Shown here one piece after another: positions 1 through 5,674 of a stretch of DNA of 9,110 bases (position 1 is its first letter; each line of letters opens with the position of its first letter). The notes under the pieces are model-generated. The model saw nothing but the letters and a program-made list of their open reading frames with translations. It was not told where the DNA came from and did no database searches. The position numbers were made by a program, and so were the translations under genes. This DNA comes from Bacteroidales bacterium (lineage in GTDB: Bacteria; Bacteroidota; Bacteroidia; Bacteroidales; WCHB1-69), in the NCBI GenBank assembly GCA_031266895.1, contig JAISAD010000132.1:1-9110 (forward strand), written 5' to 3'.

Positions 1-309
1 AATCCCTATTTTACTACCGATTCGGGAGCAGCCTTGCGGGCAGTGGAAATCAAGGCTGATATCCTGTTAAAGGGGACGCGCGTGGACGGTATCTATACCG
101 CCGACCCTGAAAAGGTGAAGAATGCAGAAAAATACGATAGACTTACTTTCGCCGAGGCTTATGCCGGAAATCTGAAAATCATGGATTTAACCGCCTTTAC
201 CCTTTGCCGCGACAACAATATGAATATTTATGTGTATGATGCTACCCAAAAAGGCAATCTGATGAAAGTGTTGAACGGAGAGAATATAGGTACTTTGGTG
301 CATAATTAA
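1..309 (+). CDS. pyrH: UMP kinase (uridylate kinase), 3' part only
   Basis: PyrH phosphorylates UMP to UDP with ATP in the cytoplasm, the first committed step from UMP to the pyrimidine nucleotides. Only the last 102 codons are in the window; the reading frame is open from base 1 and the start lies upstream. Seen directly: NPYFTTDSGAALRAVEIKAD, then LLKGTRVDGIYTADPEK, then LKIMDLTAFTLCRDN and a closing GTLVHN. These match the C-terminal half of bacterial amino-acid-kinase-fold UMP kinases, including the TTD segment and the KGT-VDGIYTADP nucleotide-binding region. The ending is complete and the length fits a family of about 235 residues. It is followed after 13 bp by a small membrane-protein gene and then frr, the neighbour expected for pyrH. 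No frameshift is visible. Confidence 0.96.
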   Translation, partial: NPYFTTDSGAALRAVEIKADILLKGTRVDGIYTADPEKVKNAEKYDRLTFAEAYAGNLKIMDLTAFTLCRDNNMNIYVYDATQKGNLMKVLNGENIGTLVHN

Positions 310-322
310 TCAAAAATAAAAT

Positions 323-751
323 ATGACTGTCAATAATGCCACTTCGGAAAGAGATATTTTAATCGCCATTCGCTACTGCTTGAAACGCATTGCCGACAAC
401 AAGCAAAAAAGCAAGCGCGGCCTGCTTTTCAATTTGGGCTTTTTTACGGCCTATATCTGCCTGATGCTGATTCTGGTGTGGGTGCATAAGGGCGATTCAG
501 GCTTCTCTGATTTTTTCAAGCACCTTACAGTACAGCCTGTTTATTTGCGTGTTATATCCTTTTTTGCCTTTTGCTGGTTCGTAACGCTTATTTTGCATAT
601 TGTGTTTTTTTTCCGCTCGTGGCAAACCGGAATCCATGCCAATACCTTGCAAAATGCGTTGAAATATGTGGAAAAAAAACAACAGGAGCTAGCCCCTGCA
701 GCAACCTGTCCTGAAATCAATCCGAATAACAATAATAACAATGATAAGTAA
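323..751 (+). CDS. small two-helix membrane protein, unknown function (2TM-like)
   Basis: A 142-residue protein I cannot assign to a function. It has a basic N-terminal segment (residues 10-32, rich in K and R), a first hydrophobic helix at about 34-54, a short loop, a second helix at about 76-97, then a charged helix (108-123) and a low-complexity tail ending in six asparagines at 135-140. With few basic residues in the loop and many at both ends, the positive-inside rule puts both termini in the cytoplasm. The overall plan resembles the small 2TM-domain proteins of Bacteroidetes, but I see no diagnostic motif. It starts at ATG 323, 13 bp after pyrH, and stops 6 bp before frr, so it is very probably co-transcribed and possibly translationally coupled with both. 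The frame opposite it (541-855, minus) is taken as a shadow. Confidence 0.8.
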   Translation: MTVNNATSERDILIAIRYCLKRIADNKQKSKRGLLFNLGFFTAYICLMLILVWVHKGDSGFSDFFKHLTVQPVYLRVISFFAFCWFVTLILHIVFFFRSWQTGIHANTLQNALKYVEKKQQELAPAATCPEINPNNNNNNDK

Positions 752-757
752 TAGACT

Positions 758-1318
758 ATGGAAGAGACAAAGAAATGTTTGGAACAGACCAAAGAGAGTA
801 TGAATAGCGCTTTGGTTTTCCTGGATAAGAATCTACAGAAAATCCGCGCCGGCAAGGCATCTCCTAAAATGCTCGACGGGTTGAAAATTGATTATTATGG
901 CAATCCTACGCCAGTGGATCAGATAGCCACCATTAATACGCCTGATGCACGCCAAATTATTATTCAGCCATGGGAAAGAAATATGTTGTCTGCAATTGAA
1001 AAAGCAATTTTAGCGGCCAATCTGGGTTTTACACCGCAAAATACCGGCGAGTTAATTAGAATTAATGTGCCTGCACTCAGCGAAGAGCGACGTAAGGAGT
1101 TGGTGAAAATGATAAAACAGGAAGCAGAACAGAATAAGGTAACCGTTCGCAACATCAGGCGTGCTGCCAACGATCAGGCCAAAAAACTGAAGGATAACGG
1201 TTGTCCCGAAGATGAAATTAAAAAGCTGGAAGCTGATATTCAGAAACTTACCGATGAAATGATTGTCAAGACGGATAAGATAGCAGAACAGAAAGAAAAA
1301 GAAATTATGACTATTTAA
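758..1318 (+). CDS. frr: ribosome recycling factor
   Basis: RRF, with EF-G, splits the post-termination ribosome so that subunits can be reused. The protein has 186 residues, the family's usual length. Domain I, the three-helix bundle, is formed by residues 1-29 and about 105-186; domain II is the small beta domain in between (about 31-104). Visible motifs are KIRAGKASPKMLDGL (28-42), DYYGNPTPVDQIATIN (45-60), a PWERN segment (71-75) and VRNIRRAAND (130-139), which contains the conserved arginines. The residue after RNIRR is Ala136, where many RRFs have Asp; this looks like a tolerated substitution. The start at ATG 758 gives the canonical N terminus. It lies 6 bp after the membrane-protein gene and 39 bp before gcvH, so one transcript from pyrH through frr, and perhaps gcvH, is likely. 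Confidence 0.97.
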   Translation: MEETKKCLEQTKESMNSALVFLDKNLQKIRAGKASPKMLDGLKIDYYGNPTPVDQIATINTPDARQIIIQPWERNMLSAIEKAILAANLGFTPQNTGELIRINVPALSEERRKELVKMIKQEAEQNKVTVRNIRRAANDQAKKLKDNGCPEDEIKKLEADIQKLTDEMIVKTDKIAEQKEKEIMTI

Positions 1319-1357
1319 TATAACTAATTATAAATCATCATTTTAAATAATTTTATT

Positions 1358-1738
1358 ATGCAAGTACCTGAGAATTTAAAGTACTCAAACGATCACGAAT
1401 GGATTAGAATAGACGGCAATGTGGCTTACGTGGGAATTACCGCTTATGCTGCCGAACAGTTGGGCGACATCGTTTTTATTGATGTGCCTTCAGTAGGCGA
1501 AACGCTGGCTAAGGAAGAGGTTTTTGGAAGCGTGGAAGCGGTGAAAACCGTGTCTGACCTGTTGTTGCCAATTGGTGGCGAAGTTATTGAATTTAATGAA
1601 AAATTGGTGAATGAGCCTGCTTTGGTAAACAGCAACCCTTATGACGAAGGTTGGATTATTAAAATTAATCCTGCCGATGCGAGCGAAATAAACAGCCTGC
1701 TTGATGCCGCTGCTTATAGCGCTCTGATAGGGGCATAA
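1358..1738 (+). CDS. gcvH: glycine cleavage system H protein
   Basis: GcvH is the lipoyl carrier that shuttles the aminomethyl intermediate between the P, T and L proteins of the glycine cleavage system. It also serves as lipoyl donor in some organisms. The protein has 126 residues, typical of the family. Seen: a YSNDHEWIRIDG opening (9-20), GITAYAAEQLGDIVFIDVP (26-44), the lipoylation loop GSVEAVKTVSDL with Lys63 as the attachment site, then GGEVIEFNEKLVNEPALVN and NPYDEGWIIKI. All core elements are intact, so it should be functional. The P, T and L genes are not in this window. The upstream gap of 39 bp is AT-rich, without a clear TAnnTTTG box, so transcription may read through from frr. 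A strong hairpin terminator follows about 30 bp after the stop. Confidence 0.97.
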   Translation: MQVPENLKYSNDHEWIRIDGNVAYVGITAYAAEQLGDIVFIDVPSVGETLAKEEVFGSVEAVKTVSDLLLPIGGEVIEFNEKLVNEPALVNSNPYDEGWIIKINPADASEINSLLDAAAYSALIGA

Positions 1739-1767
1739 CACTGGGTTCTAAAACATTAAATGCTTTT

Positions 1768-1826
1768 AAGACAGGTACATTTTTTACTGGTGAAGTTTCT
1801 CGTCAAAAAAAATGTATCTGTTTTTT
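1768..1826 (+). terminator. intrinsic terminator after gcvH
   Basis: The left arm ACAGGTACATTTTTT (1771-1785) pairs with the right arm AAAAAATGTATCTGT (1807-1821). That gives 15 bp with one G-U pair, extendable by the three flanking bases on each side. The loop is about 21 nt and a T run follows to 1826. It lies 30 bp after the gcvH stop and just before the tonB promoter, so it would insulate the two units. The stem is AT-rich apart from its outer part. Confidence 0.75.
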
Positions 1827-1856
1827 AAAAAAAGCCGAGTGTTTATGTTTTTTCTA

Positions 1857-1864
1857 TATTTTTG
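1857..1864 (+). promoter_or_regulatory. -7 element of the tonB-family gene promoter
   Basis: TATTTTTG matches the Bacteroidetes primary-sigma -7 consensus TAnnTTTG at every fixed position. No clear -33 TTTG is present about 19-21 bp upstream. Transcription would start a few bases downstream, giving a leader of roughly 40 nt before ATG 1910. It follows directly on the gcvH terminator. Confidence 0.6.
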
Positions 1865-1909
1865 CATCCGTAAAAGTATTAGTACAAATTGTTCCAAAAC
1901 AGTGATATC

Positions 1910-2593
1910 ATGTTAGAAAAAAAGTCAGCAAAAGGCAACCTTGACGGTAAAAAAACAACCTTTGTTCTCATTGGTTTTGTTTTTGTATTAGCTTTGGTTT
2001 ATGTAGGCTTCGAGCTCTTTGCCACAAAACCTAACGTTGAAATTATGGCTATAGACGATGGCGATTTTGTAGCCGTAATGGACGAACAGGTGCTGTCTAC
2101 CGACCAGGCTCCTCCTCCAGCTCCACCACAACAGCAACAGCAAGAGGCTGTTATTCATGTAGTGGAGAATTTTGTTCAAGTAAATACGGAATTCGATTTT
2201 AGCCAGGATTTTGACCAAAACATGGCAGTTGAAGAGTATGTACCTATTGATATTGTAGAACAGGAGGTAGATAATACTCCTCCGTTGCGTGTTGCTGAGA
2301 AACTGCCTCAATTTCCGGGTGGTATGGAAAAATTCTATGAAATGCTGCGCAACGAATTGCAATATCCTGAAACTGCCCGGGCAGCCAATATGCAAGGTAC
2401 GGTAGTTATTGAGTTTGTAGTTGAAAAAAATGGCAGTATTACCAGTCCTAAAGCTGTTATTCCGCTTTTCCCCGACTGCGATAACGAAGCTATAAGAGCT
2501 TTATTAAGATTGCCGAAATGGGAGCCTGCCGAACAGATGGGAAGAGCAGTACGGTGCTATTTTACAATTCCGGTACGATTTACTTTACAGTAA
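1910..2593 (+). CDS. TonB-family energy transducer
   Basis: TonB-type proteins link the ExbB/ExbD proton-driven motor in the inner membrane to TonB-dependent outer-membrane transporters. This 227-residue protein has a short basic cytoplasmic end (1-16) and one membrane anchor (about 17-37). A periplasmic linker follows with a proline-rich stretch (PPPAPP, 68-73), a five-glutamine run (74-78) and an acidic segment (95-124). The C-terminal TonB domain spans about 131-227. Its hallmarks are LPQFPGGMEKFYEML (132-146), QYPETARAANMQGTVVIEF (151-169), VEKNGSI (171-177), PKWEPAEQMGRAVR (202-215) and the final PVRFTLQ. I chose ATG 1910 over an in-frame TTG at 1889 because the ATG gives a normal short cytoplasmic end. 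It is a stand-alone gene with its own promoter and terminator; its partner receptor is unknown. Bacteroidetes carry many such paralogues, so no specific symbol is given. Confidence 0.93.
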   Translation: MLEKKSAKGNLDGKKTTFVLIGFVFVLALVYVGFELFATKPNVEIMAIDDGDFVAVMDEQVLSTDQAPPPAPPQQQQQEAVIHVVENFVQVNTEFDFSQDFDQNMAVEEYVPIDIVEQEVDNTPPLRVAEKLPQFPGGMEKFYEMLRNELQYPETARAANMQGTVVIEFVVEKNGSITSPKAVIPLFPDCDNEAIRALLRLPKWEPAEQMGRAVRCYFTIPVRFTLQ

Positions 2594-2619
2594 GCAAAAG
2601 GTAAAAAGTTTTCATGTTT

Positions 2620-2654
2620 GAAAAAAGGCAGATTAGAAAAATCTGCCTTTTTTC
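2620..2654 (+). terminator. intrinsic terminator after the tonB-family gene
   Basis: AAAAAAGGCAGATT (2621-2634) and AATCTGCCTTTTTT (2640-2653) form a perfect 14-bp stem, 15 with the outer G-C pair at 2620 and 2654. The loop is 5 nt (AGAAA) and the T run is contained in the right arm. It begins 27 bp after the stop codon. Because the A and T runs are symmetrical it could work on both strands. Confidence 0.9.
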
Positions 2655-2770
2655 TTATGCCGAAAAGATAGAATATGTGTATTGTTGAGAAAATCAGGCA
2701 TTACAAAGCCTGTTTTCCTGCCATGTACAGGACTTGCATAATAGCTAAATATTCTCTTGAAAGGTGTTCT
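2655..2770. other. gene-free stretch, nothing recognised
   Basis: This is the first part of the 780-bp gap between the tonB-family gene and the hydrogenase pair. I see no promoter box, hairpin or coding signal here. A minus-strand frame crosses it, but its sequence has no family resemblance and its start lies in the adjoining repeat array. Confidence 0.5.
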
Positions 2771-2880
2771 CCAATTGGCTGCGCAGGAAAAAAAAATGAC
2801 TGCGCAGAAAATCTTCAATGGCTGCGCAGAAAAAAAAATTAACTGCGCAGGAAAAAATTTTAGCTGCGCAGCCATTTTGG
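2771..2880. repeat. array of five CTGCGCAG palindromes at 21-22 bp spacing
   Basis: The perfect 8-bp palindrome CTGCGCAG occurs at 2779, 2800, 2822, 2843 and 2864, giving steps of 21, 22, 21 and 21 bp. The spacers are 13-14 bp and A-rich: GA9TGA, AAAATCTTCAATGG, A9TTAA and GAAAAAATTTTAG. The two ends form an imperfect inverted repeat, CCAATTGGCTGCGCAG (2771-2786) against CTGCGCAGCCATTTTGG (2864-2880). About 21 bp is two helical turns, so all palindromes face the same side of the DNA and the A-tracts are in phase, which would favour curvature. The function is unknown: an iteron-like or multi-operator binding site, a nucleoid-protein site, or a neutral tandem repeat. A frame reading through it on the minus strand is judged spurious. 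Confidence 0.85.
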
Positions 2881-2889
2881 ATTGCTTCA

Positions 2890-3015
2890 TTATTTAGTGA
2901 ATTTAGCCCCTTTTAGCACCGCTTGCAGCTTGCTGCCGAGAGTGAAAATTACACCTGCTTTCTTTACTGCCTTTGAGTTCTGCGCCGGGACAAAAAACTG
3001 CCTTTTGGCTCTTGA
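2890..3015 (-). pseudogene. start-less short frame, possible C-terminal gene remnant
   Basis: On the minus strand a 41-codon open stretch runs to a TAA at 2890-2892, containing the peptide AVKKAGVIFTLGSKLQAVLK near its end. Its composition is protein-like, but there is no usable start codon in the N-terminal part. It begins 11 bp beyond the end of the IS1-type relic on the same strand. One reading is that it is the tail of a gene cut by that insertion. It could equally be a chance frame. I do not recognise the family. Confidence 0.25.
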
Positions 3016-3025
3016 TCACACCCCA

Positions 3026-3277
3026 TTAAAAGTAATACAGTTTCACGCAGCAAAAAAGCATATAATCGCTTTTACTGTAACATAGAGTTTTACGATTCAA
3101 TCTTTTTAAGTGGGTTCTTCAGGTAAGATTATATCGTTCTATTTTATTGGTACAATATTTAAAAGCTTTATGAACAGAGCCCGTTTTCCTATTAAGGGCA
3201 TACATAAGCCAGCACTCATTCCTTTTGTTGCCACAATAGGTGCGAAGTTCATCTTTTTTCATATTTATTAGCTTCAT
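3026..3277 (-). pseudogene. IS1-family transposase relic with internal deletion
   Basis: The minus strand reads, from about 3277 down to a TAA at 3026-3028, first KKDELRTYCGNKRNECWLMY then ALNRKTGSV. Together these resemble the start of the catalytic domain of IS1-type transposases, with the DE of the first catalytic aspartate. It then jumps directly to CTNKIERYNLT and RTHLKRLNRKTLCYSKSDYM, which resemble the C-terminal part with the IER glutamate region. The middle of the domain is missing (junction near 3173), and an in-frame TGA at 3119-3121 interrupts the C-terminal motif where a leucine is expected. The element is therefore dead. Neither terminal inverted repeat nor target duplication could be identified. 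The frame stays open further upstream, towards the hyd genes, but I cannot match that part to the transposase. Family assignment is by motif memory. Confidence 0.7.
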
Positions 3278-3292
3278 CTCAAAAATTTTATG

Positions 3293-3300
3293 GATATTTG
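3293..3300 (+). promoter_or_regulatory. possible -7 element for the hyd pair
   Basis: GATATTTG followed by CAC differs from TAnnTTTG only at the first base and lies 73 bp before ATG 3374. No TTTG is present at the -33 distance. A second weak candidate is TATCTTTT at 3322-3329. The site lies in or beside the IS1 relic, so the hyd pair may be driven from relic-derived sequence. Confidence 0.3.
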
Positions 3301-3373
3301 CACCCGCTAAGAAATGGATTTTATCTTTTTCGCAGCCCTGTAATTTTTGAGTACTAATCCAACAGTAACACTA

Positions 3374-3637
3374 ATGGAAAAGCGTCTGGGCATTATTGCC
3401 ATTATTATTTACGGCAAAAAGCAAATTGAAGAGGTAAATCGCCTTATATCGCTGCATAACGAAATGGTTGTAGCGCGTCAGGGTATTCCCATGCCGCAGG
3501 ATGGACTCTCTTTTATTTCGCTGGTAGTAAAAGCTTCAATGAATCATATTAATATGCTTACCGGTAAACTGGGACGATTGGAAGATATTGAGGTCAAGAC
3601 CGTTATTACGAAAAAAGCAGAAGCACAGAAGGTATAG
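3374..3637 (+). CDS. TM1266-like iron-only hydrogenase system protein
   Basis: A small 87-residue protein matching the family named putative iron-only hydrogenase system regulator (TM1266 type), which has an ACT/ferredoxin-like fold and is usually encoded beside hydrogenase maturation genes. Seen: the opening KRLGIIAIIIYGKKQIEEVN, then MVVARQGIPMPQDGLSFISL with the family's GIP segment, and LTGKLGRLEDIEVKTVITKK, the typical TGKLGRL-V-VK ending. No DNA-binding domain is visible, so 'regulator' is only the family label. I start it at ATG 3374; an in-frame TTG at 3347 would add nine residues that do not resemble the family. It ends 37 bp before hydG and is very probably in one transcript with it. 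The role may lie in sensing a ligand during H-cluster assembly, which is inference. Confidence 0.88.
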   Translation: MEKRLGIIAIIIYGKKQIEEVNRLISLHNEMVVARQGIPMPQDGLSFISLVVKASMNHINMLTGKLGRLEDIEVKTVITKKAEAQKV

Positions 3638-3674
3638 ATTATTAGATGACAATTGATTATAAAAAACAAAAATT

Positions 3675-5078
3675 ATGACACACACAGAAGAGAGACATCA
3701 AAATTTTATTGACCGCGAAAGGTTATATGGAATGATTGAGGGAGCAGCGCCTGCAAAAGAGGCGTTGAATGCGATTCTGGCTAAGGCTAAAGAGTTAAAA
3801 GGATTGTCGCTGGAAGAGGTTGCTATGTTATTGCGTGTAGAAAAACATGCTGATATTCAAAATATTATGGATACAGCCAGGATGGTGAAAGAGGAGATTT
3901 ACGGCAAGCGTCTGGTACTTTTTGCCCCTGTTTATACAGGCAATGTATGCGTCAATAACTGTCTCTATTGTGCATTTCGCAAGGATAACAGGCAGATTGT
4001 GCGCAAGGTATTGAGCATGGATGAAATTGAGACGGAGATACGCATTTTGCTGCGTGACGGGCATAAGCGCATTTTATTGATTTGCGGCGAAAGTCCGCGC
4101 AATAATATTGACTATATATGCGAGGCTATTCGGCACGTTTACAGCGTGCAGGAGAACAACAGTACCGTGCGCCGCGTCAATGTGGAATTAGCGCCGATGT
4201 CGGTAGAGGATTTTAGGAAGCTAAAAGCCGAGAAAATAGGTACATACGTCTGTTTCCAGGAAACTTACGATCCCGTACTCTACCGTGAATACCATCCTGA
4301 GGGGACGCCCAAAAGCGATTTTGAAAATCGATTGCTTGTAATGGACAGGGCAATGGAAGGCGGTATTGACGATGTAGGGTTGGGGGTATTGTTTGGACTG
4401 GCTGACTATCGCTACGAAATTTTAGCGCTGATGGAACACGCCAGCCATTTGGAACGGGCTTTCGGTTGCGGTCCGCACACCATCAGTTTTCCGCGCATTG
4501 AGCCGGCAGAGGGAGCGCCGTTGCCCGATCATATTCCTCATGCCGTTTCGGACGAAGATTTCAAGAAGATTATTGCCATTATTCGCATTGCATTACCCTA
4601 CACCGGTATCATTCTCAGTACTCGCGAAAATGACGCCATGCGCACGGAATTGTTTAATTACGGTATCAGTCAGATATCGGCAGGCAGTCGCACCAATCCG
4701 GGCGCTTACAGCGATGAAGCCGAACAGTCGGGGAGTCAGTTTGCCTTGGGCGACCACCGCAGCCTTGAAGAGGTTATTTCTACAATGATTGACAGCGGCT
4801 ATGTTCCCTCGTTTTGTACCGGTTGCTATCGCAAAGGACGCGTGGGCCGTGATTTTATGGATTTAGCCAAACCCGGACTGATTAAAGCCTACTGTTTGCC
4901 CAATGCACTCTTTACTTTCCGCGAGTACCTGAACGATTTCGCCGGTGCGGAAACCCGCGAGAAGGGTTTTCGGCTGATTAAAGAGATGATGCAAACGCTG
5001 CCGCAAGACAGCCATACGCAAGAAATCGAAAACACCCTGAAAGCTATTGATTTGGGAGAACGGGATTTATATTTTTAG
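3675..5078 (+). CDS. hydG: [FeFe]-hydrogenase H-cluster radical SAM maturase HydG
   Basis: HydG cleaves tyrosine to p-cresol and dehydroglycine, and converts the latter into the CO and CN ligands of an Fe synthon for the H-cluster of [FeFe]-hydrogenase. The 467-residue protein has the radical SAM motif CX3CX2C (CVNNCLYC: Cys92, Cys96, Cys99) for the SAM-binding 4Fe-4S cluster. It also has a C-terminal CX2CX22C motif (Cys381, Cys384, Cys407) for the auxiliary cluster. That second motif separates HydG from the related tyrosine lyase ThiH. GCGPHTISFPRIEPAEG (264-280) carries His268, at the place of the histidine that binds the extra 'dangler' iron in studied HydG. ISAGSRTNPGAYS (334-346) is also typical. 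Length is normal and no disruption is seen. hydE, hydF and hydrogenase genes are not present on either side; the next sequence is a decayed sugar locus on the opposite strand. Confidence 0.97.
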   Translation: MTHTEERHQNFIDRERLYGMIEGAAPAKEALNAILAKAKELKGLSLEEVAMLLRVEKHADIQNIMDTARMVKEEIYGKRLVLFAPVYTGNVCVNNCLYCAFRKDNRQIVRKVLSMDEIETEIRILLRDGHKRILLICGESPRNNIDYICEAIRHVYSVQENNSTVRRVNVELAPMSVEDFRKLKAEKIGTYVCFQETYDPVLYREYHPEGTPKSDFENRLLVMDRAMEGGIDDVGLGVLFGLADYRYEILALMEHASHLERAFGCGPHTISFPRIEPAEGAPLPDHIPHAVSDEDFKKIIAIIRIALPYTGIILSTRENDAMRTELFNYGISQISAGSRTNPGAYSDEAEQSGSQFALGDHRSLEEVISTMIDSGYVPSFCTGCYRKGRVGRDFMDLAKPGLIKAYCLPNALFTFREYLNDFAGAETREKGFRLIKEMMQTLPQDSHTQEIENTLKAIDLGERDLYF

Positions 5079-5092
5079 CCGCAATTCTGCTG

Positions 5093-5422
5093 TTAAGGCA
5101 CAACTTTGAGTTCTATTTTTTGTGTGCAGGCTTGCATGGACAATTCCACAATTAAAATTTTTCTTGTTGCGTCGCATTGGTATTTTCCGAACATATATTC
5201 ATCTTCTATTTCATAGGCTTTGTTTTCTTCAGGATAATTATAAGGATAATCATAATAGAGCGGGCAACAGAGAGATATGCCTGTTTCATAAGCATAATGA
5301 GCGTTGGTATAAATATAAGGAGCCAGTGCATATCGCAATCGCAGCGCCTTTAATATGGAGGGGAAATTATCATACACCCAAATTCTTCTTTCGAGGTTTT
5401 TCTTCCAATTCCTCCTAAAATT
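5093..5422 (-). pseudogene. GH31 family glycosidase, C-terminal catalytic remnant
   Basis: The minus-strand frame from 5422 down to TAA 5093-5095 contains LERRIWVYDNFPSILKALRL, then RYALAPYIYTNAHYAYETGI, PLYYDYPYNYPEE and DEYMFG. This is the block near the end of the GH31 (alpha-glucosidase/alpha-xylosidase) barrel, where the family reads RRIW, LRYxLxPYIYT, ETG, PLYYDYP and YMFG. Right after YMFG the family should continue with 'VAP', but here an unrelated-looking 30-residue tail ends the frame, suggesting a second deletion. An in-frame TAG at 5423-5425 lies upstream, and the nucleophile and acid/base region is absent. The gene is a dead fragment of a family whose intact members are usually over 600 residues. 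Upstream on the same strand lies the front end of a sugar transporter. The remnant converges on hydG, only 14 bp from its stop. Confidence 0.75.
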
Positions 5423-5429
5423 CTATAAG

Positions 5430-5614
5430 TCAGAAAATGATAGATAAAAGTATGGTCGCCGCTTCCCGGCATGCCATAAAAAAATGCCGCAACGATTCTA
5501 CTGTTCCTGAAATTACTGCCGTGTCGTAGCCAAATAGCAGGCCGCCAAGCGTAGCCACTAATGTGATGGCAACCACAAAAGTTGAATTATTTTTTTCTTT
5601 TTGTTACGTATCAT
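5430..5614 (-). pseudogene. MFS sugar symporter, N-terminal remnant
   Basis: The minus strand reads FVVAITLVATLGGLLFGYDT then AVISGTVESLRHFF (about 5579-5478). This is the first transmembrane helix and GGLLFGYDTAVISG signature of sugar:proton symporters of the XylE/GalP type. After LRHFF the similarity stops, and the frame ends at TGA 5430-5432. The natural-looking ATG (5612-5614) is one base out of frame with the signature: a run of seven A residues before the AATAAT would need one more A to join them. About 35 of some 450-500 residues survive, so the gene is dead by both frameshift and deletion. It lies in front of the GH31 remnant, as a transporter-glycosidase operon would. The stretch 5426-5477 matches neither gene. 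Confidence 0.72.
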
Positions 5615-5643
5615 TTTATGCTAAGTAAATTATTATTGTGCGA

Positions 5644-5651
5644 CAAAAGTA
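5644..5651 (-). promoter_or_regulatory. -7 element facing the decayed sugar locus
   Basis: On the minus strand TACTTTTG, followed by TCGC, is a full match to TAnnTTTG. TTTT or GTTT lies 19-20 bp upstream at the -33 position. It is about 30 bp in front of the ATG of the MFS remnant. The promoter seems better preserved than the genes it served. Confidence 0.65.
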
Positions 5652-5674
5652 CAGAAAATATAATGGCATAAAAC

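Noticed and set aside
541..855. Open frame of 104 codons on the minus strand
   Set aside because: It overlaps the membrane-protein gene and the start of frr, and has no recognisable motif.
758..1318. Ala136 in RRF as a sign of loss of function
   Set aside because: All other conserved residues, the length and the operon place are intact, so one substitution is more likely neutral.
1889..1909. TTG start seven codons upstream for the tonB-family gene
   Set aside because: ATG 1910 gives a normal short basic cytoplasmic end and a leader that fits the -7 box.
1988..2395. Open frame of 135 codons on the minus strand
   Set aside because: Antisense to the tonB-family gene; composition is that of a shadow frame.
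2771..2880. CRISPR array
   Set aside because: The repeated unit is only 8 bp, the spacers are 13-14 bp and A-rich rather than diverse 30-bp sequences, and no cas genes are present.
2633..2890. Open frame of 85 codons on the minus strand across the palindrome array
   Set aside because: Its N-terminal half is only the translated repeat (FF- and AQ-rich units) and the rest resembles nothing; it also crosses the terminator hairpin.
2882..3085. Open frame of 67 codons on the plus strand
   Set aside because: No family resemblance, and the opposite strand carries the IS1 relic tail and the start-less frame.
3675..5078. ThiH (thiamine tyrosine lyase) instead of HydG
   Set aside because: The C-terminal CX2CX22C motif and the TM1266-like neighbour are specific to HydG.
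5122..5418. Open frame of 98 codons on the plus strand
   Set aside because: It is the antisense shadow of the GH31 remnant, which has clear family motifs on the minus strand.
5426..5477. Peptide FYGMPGSGDHTFIYHFL in another minus-strand frame, as a third gene relic
   Set aside because: It lies at the deletion junction between the two relics and I could not match it to either family or any other.
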